In this document: positions 1 to 8,260 of the stretch, piece by piece
How the letters are laid out: every line of letters begins with the position of its first letter
Numbering within the stretch: the stretch's first letter is position 1
Origin: Listeria farberi
Lineage (GTDB): Bacteria; Bacillota; Bacilli; Lactobacillales; Listeriaceae
Length of the DNA stretch: 64,000 nt
Direction: 5' to 3'
NCBI RefSeq assembly: GCF_014229245.1
Contig: NZ_JAARZJ010000002.1
Span: 211,901-275,900, forward strand
Translations under genes and position numbers: made by a program
The notes under the pieces: model-generated
Seen by the model: the letters and a program-made list of their open reading frames with translations, nothing else
What the model was told of the DNA's origin: nothing
Databases searched by the model: none

Positions 1-281
1 ATTAAACCGATAATTACTAAGTATAACAAGGCAATTGCCCAGCCTCGTTTCCACTTTTTTTTCTCCAACCAGTCAATTATTGGGTTAAATAAGTAATAGG
101 AAATTCCTGCTAAAATAATTGGTGCAGCAACGGTTTTAAGTATTACCATTAGTGGATCAAAAATAAAGGCAATCTTCGTTAATACATAAATATCAAGCGC
201 TACTAGCAAGAAAATTAATAATCCTAGTACAAACTTATTCTCAATAAAAAACTGTTTGAATTTTGTTAATGTCCCCTTCAC
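1..281 (-). CDS. AI-2E family transporter (UPF0118), N-terminal part only
   Basis: This gene is cut by the window edge; only the first 93 codons are present. They encode a short basic N-terminus (a GTG start after an AGAAGGTGG ribosome site), a hydrophobic segment at about residues 16-40, an amphipathic stretch (FDPLMVILKTVAAPIILAG) and the FNPIIDWLEKKKWKRGWA segment leading into another membrane helix. That pattern is typical of the N-terminus of the polytopic AI-2E/UPF0118 permease family, whose members export small molecules or ions; substrate cannot be inferred here. It lies downstream of secA2 on the same strand with a 115-base gap and no clear terminator between, so co-transcription is possible. 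Confidence 0.75.
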   Translation of the reverse strand, partial: MKGTLTKFKQFFIENKFVLGLLIFLLVALDIYVLTKIAFIFDPLMVILKTVAAPIILAGISYYLFNPIIDWLEKKKWKRGWAIALLYLVIIGL

Positions 282-396
282 TTTTCCACCTTCTTTTGTC
301 TAAATTTATTTTTGTTTGTTACTATTATATAGGTTAATACCCTCGTTCTCACTAAATTACCCATAAATTTGAAAAAAATCAGGCGTAAGTTGTAAT

Positions 397-2727
397 TTAT
401 CCTTGAATCAATCCATCTGGATCTAATTCAAGTAAAGCATGTGCAAAATAAAAATGATAGTCAGCTTGGAATTTCTCAAATAATTGCGCGCCTTCTTTTT
501 GATACATAACGAGCGGATCTTGTTGTCCATATGCGCGTAAATGAATGCCTTCCCGCAATTGAACCATAGCGTCGAGATGCATTACCCACATTTGGTCCAT
601 TAAGTTTAAATACACTTCTTTTTCAATTGCAGTAATTGTTTCAACTGGAAATTTATTACGTTCTTTTTTGTGCCAAGAGACAATTTCTTCCACTACTTCT
701 CTTGGATCCATCAATGTCACTTGATCGAAAGAGATGGGAAATTTAGTGCCACCAAGTAATTCTTTTTGGCGACTATAGTATTTCTCCAGCTCTTCTTCCT
801 CGAGTTCAAGTGGATGAATAAATGAATATTCCGCAACTTCCCGAAGAATTTTTTCCGAAGAGATACCAAGCTTATTTCGTTCTAAAAGTTGGTCTCGCTC
901 TTTATAAACCATTTTCCGCTGTAAATCGATAACTTCATCATAAGAAAGCAAATCTTTCCGAATATCGTAATTTGCACCCTCCAAACGTTTCTGAGCATCT
1001 ACAATGACAGAGTGAATTTTGCGCGAGTTAACAGGCTTTCCATCACGAGGTGCTTTACGTTTAAGTTTTGTGGACAGTTTTTCCCAACTTTTACTTTCAA
1101 ATTGCTCTAATAAATCATCTTCTAATGAAATCATAAATTTACTAAAACCAGGGTCACCACGTCGGCCAGAACGGCCCATTAACTGTAAATCAATTCGACG
1201 ACTCTCATGACGTTCAGTCCCGATTACTGCTAATCCACCAAGTTTATGAACATCCGCATCTAACTTTATATCCGTTCCTCGGCCTGCCATATTCGTTGCT
1301 AAAGTTACCATACCGCGCTTCCCAGCTTTTGCAATAATTTCCGCTTCTTGGGCGTGGTTTTTAGCATTTAAAACTTGGTGAGGAATTCCAGCGGCATCAA
1401 GTAAACCGCTAATCCATTCGTTACTTTTAATAGAAGAAGTTCCAATTAAAGTTGGCTGACCTTTTTCATAACGCCAAGAGACCTCGTAAACAATCGCTCG
1501 CCCTTTTTCCTTTTTCGTATAAAATATATCGTCCGGCATATCTTCACGATTCACGCGTAAATTCGTTGGTATTACGACTACATCCATATTGTAAATCTGC
1601 CGAAATTCTTCTTCTTCGGTTTTCGCTGTACCTGTCATACCAGAGAGTCTCTTATACATTCGGAAATAGTTTTGAATTGTAATGGTCGCAAGCGTGCGCG
1701 ATTCTTCTTTTACTTCCACACCTTCTTTTGCTTCAATTGCTTGGTGAAGGCCATCATTAAAGCGGCGTCCTGGAAGCGCACGTCCAGTATGCGGGTCGAT
1801 AATTAAAACTTCCCCATCTAGAACGACATAGTCTTTATCTTTATGCATCAAAAAATGAGCGCGCATTAGAAGCATTGTAATACGGAGTTCCACTTGTGCT
1901 TCCGCGGAATAAAGTGATTCAACACCCCAAAATTTTTGTGCTTTTTCAATTCCTGCATCATTTAACCAGACAAAACGTTTATGTTCTTCTATTTCATAAT
2001 CATCTTTCATCATTGTTTGCACAAGATTATTCGCAGTTTGATAAAGCGATAAATCTTCTTCTTTACGATCAGAAATAAGTAAAGGAGTTCGTGCTTCATC
2101 TATTAAAATGGAATCTGCCTCATCTATCAAAACAAAATCGAGTCCACTTTGTACCTTATCTTCTTTTTGACGAACCATGTTATCACGTAAATAATCAAAA
2201 CCAAATTCAGAAGCTGTTCCATAAATGACATCTGCTGTATAAATCGCTTTTTTCTGATCTTTATCTAAACCAGATTCGTTTAAAGCAACCGAAATACCGA
2301 GATATTCTAACACTTGCCCGATTTCTTCCCGATCCCGTCTTGCTAAATACTCATTCGCAGTAACAAGGTGGACACGGTTGCCACGCATCACTTCAATAAA
2401 CATCACAAATAATGACATCAATGTCTTACCTTCACCGGTTTTCATCTCTGCCACTTTACCATCACCAAGAACAAGCGCACCAATTAATTGAACGACAACG
2501 GCATCCAAGCCAATAATTCTACTTGCCGCTTCTCTTGCTAATGCAAAAATATTAATCTTATCTCGTTCTGTCATTGGTTTTGTTTTAAATTTTTCGCGCC
2601 AATAATTCGTTTGTTCGCGAAGTTCATCTTGGTCCATATTTTTATATAAGCCCTCTTTTCTAACGATTTGACGGGCTATTTCTCTGTACTGTTTCACAAT
2701 TTTGCGATCATCATAATTCTGTCTCAT
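397..2727 (-). CDS. secA2: Accessory secretion ATPase SecA2
   Basis: SecA2 is the second SecA ATPase of Listeria and drives export of a subset of surface hydrolases including p60, encoded by the divergent neighbour. The 776-residue protein has a Walker A motif MKTGEGKT at residues 95-102, a DEAD-type Walker B IDEAD at 201-205 and the SecA helicase region with TNMAGRGTDI and GRSGRRGDPG motifs. It is shorter than housekeeping SecA (about 840 residues) and ends without the cysteine-rich zinc-binding tail, as expected for SecA2. The frame is open 18 codons further upstream, but that extension covers the -10 and -35 boxes; the ATG at 2727 follows GGAGG at a 10-base spacing and is chosen as the start. 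No canonical terminator is seen after it. Confidence 0.96.
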   Translation of the reverse strand: MRQNYDDRKIVKQYREIARQIVRKEGLYKNMDQDELREQTNYWREKFKTKPMTERDKINIFALAREAASRIIGLDAVVVQLIGALVLGDGKVAEMKTGEGKTLMSLFVMFIEVMRGNRVHLVTANEYLARRDREEIGQVLEYLGISVALNESGLDKDQKKAIYTADVIYGTASEFGFDYLRDNMVRQKEDKVQSGLDFVLIDEADSILIDEARTPLLISDRKEEDLSLYQTANNLVQTMMKDDYEIEEHKRFVWLNDAGIEKAQKFWGVESLYSAEAQVELRITMLLMRAHFLMHKDKDYVVLDGEVLIIDPHTGRALPGRRFNDGLHQAIEAKEGVEVKEESRTLATITIQNYFRMYKRLSGMTGTAKTEEEEFRQIYNMDVVVIPTNLRVNREDMPDDIFYTKKEKGRAIVYEVSWRYEKGQPTLIGTSSIKSNEWISGLLDAAGIPHQVLNAKNHAQEAEIIAKAGKRGMVTLATNMAGRGTDIKLDADVHKLGGLAVIGTERHESRRIDLQLMGRSGRRGDPGFSKFMISLEDDLLEQFESKSWEKLSTKLKRKAPRDGKPVNSRKIHSVIVDAQKRLEGANYDIRKDLLSYDEVIDLQRKMVYKERDQLLERNKLGISSEKILREVAEYSFIHPLELEEEELEKYYSRQKELLGGTKFPISFDQVTLMDPREVVEEIVSWHKKERNKFPVETITAIEKEVYLNLMDQMWVMHLDAMVQLREGIHLRAYGQQDPLVMYQKEGAQLFEKFQADYHFYFAHALLELDPDGLIQG

Positions 2728-2751
2728 TATATAACATCCTCCATACCTTCT

Positions 2752-2781
2752 ATTATAGAATACCACAAAGTCATCTGGCAA
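2752..2781 (-). promoter_or_regulatory. secA2 promoter (sigma-A type)
   Basis: On the minus strand a TTGCCA -35 box (2776-2781) is separated by 18 bases from a perfect TATAAT -10 box (2752-2757). Transcription would begin about 20 bases upstream of the chosen ATG. The site lies inside the longest open frame of secA2, which argues against the longer start. Confidence 0.7.
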
Positions 2782-3145
2782 TTTATTTCAGGTTTAGTAA
2801 AAACGAAAAATTGATGAGAATTATATTACAAATGTATTAAATTTTTCTATTAACGAACAACAATAGGTTTCTCATAGCGAAAGTTATTGCTTTTTGTTCA
2901 TATCTCACTTACACCTTAAAGGACTCCCCAGCAGTACATCTCAAGCCCTAAGAATGCACGTTCGCTTTTCCTTTATTACAAATTCATTACAAATAGTTGG
3001 TATAGTCCGCTATCTCTTTTTAAAACAGTTTTTATTCATTTGTTTTTTGCGTAAAAACTGGGTAAACTAAGTATTAATCACTATAAAATTAATTCTCAAT
3101 TACTAATTGCGTACTGAGATTTTCTGAAAAAAAGAGAGGAGTTTT
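2782..3145. other. Divergent secA2-iap intergenic region
   Basis: This 364-base gap lies between the secA2 -35 box and the iap start codon. It holds the candidate iap promoter and an untranslated leader of roughly 70 bases for iap. I see no PrfA-box-like palindrome (TTAACA-N2-TGTTAA type), no terminator hairpin and no convincing small gene. Confidence 0.5.
3040..3068 (+). promoter_or_regulatory. Candidate iap promoter
   Basis: TTGTTT (3040-3045) and TAAACT (3063-3068) are spaced by 17 bases and would give a leader of about 70 bases before the iap ATG. Both hexamers are two mismatches from consensus, so the assignment is tentative. Confidence 0.4.
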
Positions 3146-4564
3146 ATGAATATGAAAAAAGCAACTATCGCGGCTACAGCTGGGATTGCGGTTACAGCAT
3201 TTGCTGCACCAACTATCGCATCCGCAAGCACAGTAGTAGTTGAAGCTGGAGATACACTTTGGGGTATCGCTCAAAGCAAAGGGACTACTGTTGACGCCAT
3301 TAAAAAAGCAAACAATTTAACCACTGATAAAATCGTACCAGGTCAAAAACTACAAGTAAACGAGGTTGCTACTGAAGAAAAAGCAGAGAAATCTGTTAGC
3401 GCAACTTGGCTTAACGTACGTTCTGGCGCTGGAGTTGACCACAGCATTCTTACTTCCATTAAAGGTGGAACTAAAGTAACTGTTGAAACAACAGAATCAA
3501 ACGGTTGGCACAAAATTACTTACAATGATGGAAAAACTGGTTACGTTAACGGTAAATACTTAACTGACAAAGCAACTAGCACACCAGCTGTTGCTACTCA
3601 AGAAGTGAAAAAAGAAGTAACACAACAAGCTAAACCTGCTACAGAAGCAAAAGCAGAAGTAAAACAACCAACTACGCAACAAACTGCTCCTGCACCAAAA
3701 GCAGCAGAAACTAAAGAAGCTCCAGTAGTAAATCAAAACGCTACTACACATAATGTTAAAAGCGGCGACACAATTTGGGCATTATCCGTGAAATACGGTG
3801 TTTCTGTTCAAGATATTATGTCATGGAATAATTTATCTTCTTCTTCTATTTATGTAGGTCAAAAATTAGCTATTAAACAACCAACTAAAACAGTAGCTCC
3901 AAAAGCAGAAACAAAAACTCAAGCTCCTGCAGCTGAAAAACAAACAGCTCCAGTAGTAAAAGAAAATTCAAATACGAATACTGCTACTACGGAGAAAAAA
4001 GAAACTGCAACGGAACAACAAACAACTACTAAAGCACCAACTCAAGCTGCGAAACCAGCTCCTGCTCCGTCTACTAACACAAATAAAACAACTACAACAA
4101 ACAACAACACAAATGCAAGTACACCATCAAAAAATACAAATACGAACACTAATACGAATACGAATACAAACACGAATACCAATACAAACCAAGGTTCCAC
4201 TAACAATGCGAGTGCAAGTGCTTTAATCGCTGAAGCTCAAAAACATCTTGGAAAAGCATACTCTTGGGGTGGTAACGGACCAACTACATTTGATTGCTCC
4301 GGTTTCACTAAATACGTATTTGCAAAATCTGGAATTTCTCTTCCACGTACGTCTGGCGCACAATACGCTAGCACTACAAGAATTTCCGAATCACAAGCAA
4401 AACCTGGTGATTTAGTATTCTTTGACTATGGTAGCGGAATTTCTCACGTTGGTATTTACGTTGGTAATGGTCAAATGATTAACGCGCAAGACAATGGCGT
4501 TAAATATGATAATATCCACGGTTCTGGCTGGGGTAAATATCTTGTTGGCTTTGGTCGCGTATAA
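3146..4564 (+). CDS. iap: p60 invasion-associated peptidoglycan endopeptidase (iap/CwhA)
   Basis: p60 is a secreted D,L-endopeptidase that cleaves peptidoglycan stem peptides during septation and is exported through SecA2. The 472-residue product has a signal peptide (about 1-27, ASA cleavage region), LysM 1 (about 28-72), a bacterial SH3 domain (about 82-142), LysM 2 (about 200-244), a low-complexity Thr-Asn tract (330-348), and a C-terminal NlpC/P60 catalytic domain (about 357-472). The catalytic Cys384 sits in DCSGF and His434 in ISHVGIY, with Asn446 a likely third residue. A GAGAGGAG ribosome site precedes the ATG. The sequence type is that of L. monocytogenes rather than other Listeria. 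It is followed by its own terminator. Length varies among strains through the TN tract. Confidence 0.98.
   Translation: MNMKKATIAATAGIAVTAFAAPTIASASTVVVEAGDTLWGIAQSKGTTVDAIKKANNLTTDKIVPGQKLQVNEVATEEKAEKSVSATWLNVRSGAGVDHSILTSIKGGTKVTVETTESNGWHKITYNDGKTGYVNGKYLTDKATSTPAVATQEVKKEVTQQAKPATEAKAEVKQPTTQQTAPAPKAAETKEAPVVNQNATTHNVKSGDTIWALSVKYGVSVQDIMSWNNLSSSSIYVGQKLAIKQPTKTVAPKAETKTQAPAAEKQTAPVVKENSNTNTATTEKKETATEQQTTTKAPTQAAKPAPAPSTNTNKTTTTNNNTNASTPSKNTNTNTNTNTNTNTNTNTNQGSTNNASASALIAEAQKHLGKAYSWGGNGPTTFDCSGFTKYVFAKSGISLPRTSGAQYASTTRISESQAKPGDLVFFDYGSGISHVGIYVGNGQMINAQDNGVKYDNIHGSGWGKYLVGFGRV
4133..4189 (+). repeat. Thr-Asn codon repeat in iap
   Basis: Nine consecutive Thr-Asn dipeptides (residues 331-348 of p60) are encoded by alternating ACN and AAY codons with mixed third positions. 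This hexanucleotide-like microsatellite is the known source of p60 length variation between strains. Confidence 0.9.
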
Positions 4565-4583
4565 TTAATTAATAACTTAAAGT

Positions 4584-4621
4584 AACCTGTGGAGCAGGAA
4601 GTTCGCTTCACAGGTTTTTTG
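4584..4621 (+). terminator. iap terminator
   Basis: A 12-bp stem (4584-4595 with 4605-4616, one G-U pair) around a 9-base loop is followed by a T run. It lies 20 bases after the iap stop and overlaps the theoretical upstream extension of the next reading frame, which therefore should start later. Confidence 0.85.
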
Positions 4622-4654
4622 TTGGAATTTTATCTTAATGAAAGACGGTGCATG

Positions 4655-5839
4655 ATGAAAAACTCGATAAAACTAAAATTATTTCCTAAATTTACTAAAG
4701 GCTATAAAGAAGGCTATCCTTTAATTCTAAAAGAACGTTTCGAAAAATGGCCAAAAGATTTACAAGAAGGCGACCTAGTAGAATTAATAGATACCAATGG
4801 TCAATTTATAGCTCGAGGGTATCACGGAAAACAAAACAAAGGCGATGGCTGGCTTTTCACCTGGGATAAAAAGCAACAACTTGATGAGCACTTTTTAACG
4901 ACTGTCATTACAACGGCTATCGAAAAGCGTCAATTTTTATTTGCAGATGATTCTACTACGGCTTTTCGGATTTTTAACGGTGAAGGCGATGGCTTTGGTG
5001 GTTTCACTGCTGACTTTTATGACGGCTATCTTGTTATTCAATGGTATAGCCTTGGTGTATATTCTTTCCAAAAAATGATTTTAGAGATTTTCTTATCTTT
5101 TCCAGAAGTCAAAGGTATTTACGAAAAAAGACGTTTTCAAGAAGATACAAAAGAGGATTTTGTCGCTGGGCAAAAAGCTACTTTCCCGCTGATTATTAAA
5201 GAAAACGGCATTAATTACGCTACTTATTTAGATGATGGTTGGATGACTGGTATTTTCCTTGATCAGCGAGATGTACGGAGACGAATAAGCGAAGACTATG
5301 CTGTTTCCAAAAACGTACTAAATACTTTTTCTTATACAGGAGCGTTTTCCGTAGCAGCTCTATTTGGCGGGGCTAGTAAAACAACTAGTGTGGACGTTGC
5401 CGGTCGGTCGCTTAGTAAAACAAAAGAACAACTTGAAGTAAATGGGCTAGATCCAGGTTCGCAAACTATAATCGTAGAAGATGTTTTCCATTATTTCAAA
5501 TACGCTTTACGAAAAAAACTAACTTTTGACTTAGTAGTGGTTGATCCACCAAGCTTTGCGCGCACAAAAAAAGTAACCTTCCGTGCTGCAAAAGATTATC
5601 CAGCTATGCTACGTGAAATTATTGATATTACAGCTCCAAATGGCACCATTATTGCTTCTACAAACTATGCGGGATTTGGGATGAAAGCATTTAAAAAACT
5701 AATTGCCGAAGCGTTTCAAACAAGTGATCGCACTTATAAAATTGTCGAAACGCATTCACTTCCAGCAGACTTCACAGTAAACAAAAACTTTCCTGAAGGG
5801 AATTATTTAAAAGTTCTTTTTCTCACTTTGGATAAATAA
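4655..5839 (+). CDS. Class I SAM-dependent rRNA methyltransferase, RlmI/RlmQ-like
   Basis: The 394-residue protein has an N-terminal PUA-like domain (around GDLVELIDTNGQFIARG), a central EEHD-type segment and a C-terminal Rossmann methyltransferase domain. The SAM motif is NTFSYTGAFSVAAL and the catalytic motif IV is VVVDPPSFAR. These are features of the YccW/RlmI COG1092 family that modifies 23S rRNA. The motif VI region reads ASTNYAG where the m5C enzyme RlmI has SCSG, so the usual catalytic cysteine is missing and the product may be a different base modification, for example m7G as proposed for the RlmQ branch. An open frame extends to 4589 but runs through the iap terminator; ATGs at 4652 and 4655 are possible, the second being better spaced from GACGG. 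Confidence 0.8.
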   Translation: MKNSIKLKLFPKFTKGYKEGYPLILKERFEKWPKDLQEGDLVELIDTNGQFIARGYHGKQNKGDGWLFTWDKKQQLDEHFLTTVITTAIEKRQFLFADDSTTAFRIFNGEGDGFGGFTADFYDGYLVIQWYSLGVYSFQKMILEIFLSFPEVKGIYEKRRFQEDTKEDFVAGQKATFPLIIKENGINYATYLDDGWMTGIFLDQRDVRRRISEDYAVSKNVLNTFSYTGAFSVAALFGGASKTTSVDVAGRSLSKTKEQLEVNGLDPGSQTIIVEDVFHYFKYALRKKLTFDLVVVDPPSFARTKKVTFRAAKDYPAMLREIIDITAPNGTIIASTNYAGFGMKAFKKLIAEAFQTSDRTYKIVETHSLPADFTVNKNFPEGNYLKVLFLTLDK

Positions 5840-5841
5840 AA

Positions 5842-5875
5842 AACAGCGGCCAATTGCTTGGTCGCTGTTTTGTTA
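5842..5875. terminator. Bidirectional terminator between convergent genes
   Basis: A 12-bp stem (5842-5853 with 5858-5869, one G-T pair) with a TTGC loop has A/T runs on both sides. It can serve the methyltransferase gene on the plus strand and the hydrolase gene on the minus strand. Confidence 0.8.
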
Positions 5876-6541
5876 TTATTTTTTTACTGGCTGATTTTGA
5901 TTTGGCAAGAAACTTTCAAACCAGCTGTATAGGTCGTCTTCTTCTGCTTCATTGACATTATGGCCAACAAAATAACTATGTTTTTCTACATTACATCCCA
6001 TTTTCTCGAAAAACTGAGCAATTTCTTCTGCTTCGGCTATTTGTATAACCGCATCCTCTATGCCATGACCGATAAAAATACGTTTATCTTTTAACATTAA
6101 ATTAGCTGGTCTTTCTTCTAAATAATGTGGCAAACGACCACTAAGTAGCGCAGCAGCTTTGTATTGTCCGCCATAACTTTGCATTATAGAGATGGTTAAC
6201 ACTGCTCCTTGATCAAAACCTGCAAGAAATATTTGATTTTTATCAATAGAAACATATTCATTACAAATTTCATCAATAAATTGTGCGATTCGTAAGCTAG
6301 TATAATCGACCTCACGTGCATTTGGATCGCCCTCTGTTACCATATGATAAAATCCATAAGTTGGTCCATATTCAACGTCCCCTCGCATAGAGACAACAAC
6401 AAAACGATCCATTAATAATTCTAATCGTCCTGCCATATCAAGCTCATCCCCACCAAATCCGTGAAGTGCGAATATCACTGGAAAAATCTCCCCATCTTTC
6501 CTTCCAATTGGCTCATAAATATCATACGCATACATTTTCAT
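5876..6541 (-). CDS. Alpha/beta-hydrolase of the carboxylesterase/phospholipase family with Asp in place of the nucleophilic Ser
   Basis: The 221-residue protein has the fold signature of small carboxylesterases/lysophospholipases: an oxyanion region ALHGFGGDELDM at 26-36, a nucleophile elbow at 107-112, an acid residue Asp163 in GHGIEDAVI and a histidine His194 in VGHNV. The elbow reads AGFDQGA, whereas family members have GFSQGA, so the catalytic Ser is Asp110; the codon is GAT, two base changes from the Ser TCN codons. The Asp-His remainder of the triad is kept. It could be a non-catalytic binding protein or an Asp-nucleophile hydrolase, as haloalkane dehalogenases and epoxide hydrolases are. 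The next gene upstream on this strand lies 15 bases away, suggesting a two-gene operon. Confidence 0.75.
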   Translation of the reverse strand: MKMYAYDIYEPIGRKDGEIFPVIFALHGFGGDELDMAGRLELLMDRFVVVSMRGDVEYGPTYGFYHMVTEGDPNAREVDYTSLRIAQFIDEICNEYVSIDKNQIFLAGFDQGAVLTISIMQSYGGQYKAAALLSGRLPHYLEERPANLMLKDKRIFIGHGIEDAVIQIAEAEEIAQFFEKMGCNVEKHSYFVGHNVNEAEEDDLYSWFESFLPNQNQPVKK

Positions 6542-6556
6542 TCTTTACACCAGCCC

Positions 6557-6766
6557 TTAATCTAACAGTTTTTTTAGTACTTCTGCCTCTTCATCAGTTA
6601 GTGTAATCCCTTTTCCCATTTTTTCATGATCCTCTGACCAGTCGCGGATATCATATTTAGGCGGACGGCCGTTCCAGCTTATTTTATTTAACTCTTTCCG
6701 CCAGCCACGTGCATTTTCGGATAATACGCCTATTTCTTCTATGATTTCATATTCAATATTTGCCAA
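6557..6766 (-). CDS. PC4/YdbC-family single-stranded DNA-binding protein
   Basis: The 69-residue product matches the bacterial YdbC family of PC4-like proteins: EIGVLSENARGWRKELN, then SWNGRPPKYDIRDWSEDHEKM and a C-terminal ITLTDEEAEVLKKLL helix. PC4-fold proteins bind single-stranded nucleic acid as dimers; the cellular role of the bacterial branch is not established. An upstream ATG at 6814 is open, but homologues start right at the equivalent of MANIEYEII, and a TTG at 6766 follows AAGGAT at a suitable distance, so I chose TTG. It precedes the hydrolase gene by 15 bases and probably shares its transcript. Confidence 0.75.
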   Translation of the reverse strand: MANIEYEIIEEIGVLSENARGWRKELNKISWNGRPPKYDIRDWSEDHEKMGKGITLTDEEAEVLKKLLD

Positions 6767-6930
6767 AATAATCCTTATCCTTTCTGAAACTATATCTACC
6801 ATACTAACAAACATTTACCCCAATTTACATTGAAACAATCGTGAATTTCAAAAAAACACCCTTCCTACTAGAATTTTTAGATTGATTGCGTTACGATTGA
6901 GAAGTACGAAAGGGTTGGAGGTGCTTAGTT

Positions 6931-7683
6931 ATGACGAATGAAACAACGGATTATTTACTGGAAACATGCTTAATGGCCGGTAAAATAATGATGGAAAGTG
7001 GTGCAGAAATGTATCGTGTGGAAGATACGATGAACCGGATCGCCACCATCGCTAGTAATAAAAAAGGGATTAGTTTCGTGACGCCAACTGGGCTTTTTAT
7101 GTCACTTGAAGGTGAGCGTAATGTGCAGTTACAACAAATACCGACAAGAACAATTAATTTAGAAAAAGTATCTATGGTCAATGAATTTTCCAGGGATTTC
7201 GCTGAAAAGAGAATTTCCTTAAAAGAATTACATACAAAACTCATTAATTTAGATAAAGATGTTCGCTATTTTCCTATTTGGTTGCAAATTTTCGCTGCCT
7301 CGCTCGTTAGTGGCTCTTTAATGGTTATTTTTGGCGGTGGTTGGTTTGATTTTATTCCAACTTGTCTTATTGGCGCGATTGGTTTTATTATTTTTTACTA
7401 TACGCAAATTTTTATGAAAGTGAAGTTTCTGGCAGAGTTTTTAGCTTCATTGAGTGTTGGACTATTAGCTGTTTTAACAATTTCGATTGGTTGGGGTATT
7501 AATTTAGACACGATGATTATTGGTGGTGTGATGCCGCTTGTTCCCGGGGTGCCAATTACGAATGCGGTTCGAGATTTGATTGCTGGGCATTTACTTAGTG
7601 GAATGGCACGTGGAACGGAAGCGCTACTTACTTCTTGTGCAATAGGAATTGGGATTGCGGTTATTTTCCGCTTTTTCTTATAA
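6931..7683 (+). CDS. ThrE-type threonine/serine exporter, large subunit (DUF1212)
   Basis: This 250-residue membrane protein corresponds to the N-terminal half of ThrE amino-acid exporters. It opens with a soluble domain containing GAEMYRVEDTMNRIA and FVTPTGLFMS, followed by five hydrophobic segments from about residue 115. The GGVMPLVPGVPITNAVRDLIAGHL segment is the conserved family signature. In many Firmicutes the exporter is split into two adjacent genes, and the second half follows directly here. The ATG is preceded by GGAGG. The pair probably exports threonine, serine or related small molecules; substrate is inferred from family only. Confidence 0.85.
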   Translation: MTNETTDYLLETCLMAGKIMMESGAEMYRVEDTMNRIATIASNKKGISFVTPTGLFMSLEGERNVQLQQIPTRTINLEKVSMVNEFSRDFAEKRISLKELHTKLINLDKDVRYFPIWLQIFAASLVSGSLMVIFGGGWFDFIPTCLIGAIGFIIFYYTQIFMKVKFLAEFLASLSVGLLAVLTISIGWGINLDTMIIGGVMPLVPGVPITNAVRDLIAGHLLSGMARGTEALLTSCAIGIGIAVIFRFFL

Positions 7684-7693
7684 AGGAGGCGCT

Positions 7694-8155
7694 ATGATGG
7701 ATTTAGTTTGGACAATTATTATTCAATTAGTACTGAGTTATGTTGCAACTGTCACATTTGCGATTATTACAAACGTGCCAAAAAGAGCGCTGAATACTTG
7801 TGGTATCACTGGTACTTTTGGCTGGATGGCTTACTGGACCTTAATGCAAATGGATTCTGGGACCGGTGCATCGTCGTTAGCTGGAGCTTTTGTTGTCGCT
7901 GTACTAAGTCACTTTTTTGCGAAATATAAGAAATTACCGATTACGATTTTTAACGTTCCGGGAATTGTACCACTTGTTCCAGGGGGACTTGCTTACCAAG
8001 CTGTACGGAACTTTGTGTTAGGCGACTACACAGAAGCAATTGGTTTTTCCGTGCAAGTTACAGTGGTTGCTGGCGCTATAGCAGCGGGGTTAATGCTCTC
8101 AGAAGTATTCAATCATAGTATTAGAGCATTTCGTGAGCGTAAAGAGCACATATAG
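7694..8155 (+). CDS. ThrE-type exporter, small subunit (DUF3815)
   Basis: The 153-residue membrane protein has four hydrophobic segments and carries the FNVPGIVPLVPGGLAYQAVRNFV motif that mirrors the signature of its partner. Together the two proteins reproduce a full-length ThrE exporter. The AAGGAGG at 7683-7689 fits either of two adjacent ATGs (7694, 7697), the second being spaced 7 bases; the frame is also open upstream into the preceding gene but without a ribosome site. It lies 10 bases after its partner and is clearly co-transcribed with it. Confidence 0.85.
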   Translation: MMDLVWTIIIQLVLSYVATVTFAIITNVPKRALNTCGITGTFGWMAYWTLMQMDSGTGASSLAGAFVVAVLSHFFAKYKKLPITIFNVPGIVPLVPGGLAYQAVRNFVLGDYTEAIGFSVQVTVVAGAIAAGLMLSEVFNHSIRAFRERKEHI

Positions 8156-8180
8156 AGGAAAACCAATTTTTTAAACTAAA

Positions 8181-8230
8181 AAAAATACGTATCAAAAATC
8201 TACTGGTAGATTTTGATACGTATTTTTACT
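8181..8230. terminator. Bidirectional terminator after the exporter pair
   Basis: A long hairpin pairs 8181-8202 with 8207-8227 (one bulged base) around a CTGG loop, flanked by A and T runs. It separates the plus-strand exporter genes from the convergent MucBP gene. Confidence 0.85.
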
Positions 8231-8260
8231 TTCGTTCAATAAACATGTTTCATTACTTAA

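Noticed and set aside
2728..2781. Upstream extension of secA2 by 18 codons
   Set aside because: It spans the -10/-35 boxes; the ATG at 2727 has a good ribosome site and the expected SecA2 N-terminus.
2782..3145. PrfA box for iap
   Set aside because: No TTAACA-N2-TGTTAA-like palindrome is found; iap is known as largely PrfA-independent.
4133..4189. CRISPR-like repeat
   Set aside because: In-frame Thr-Asn codon repeat without spacers; no cas genes in the window.
4589..4654. Longer N-terminus of the RlmI-like gene
   Set aside because: It would begin inside the iap terminator and lacks a ribosome site.
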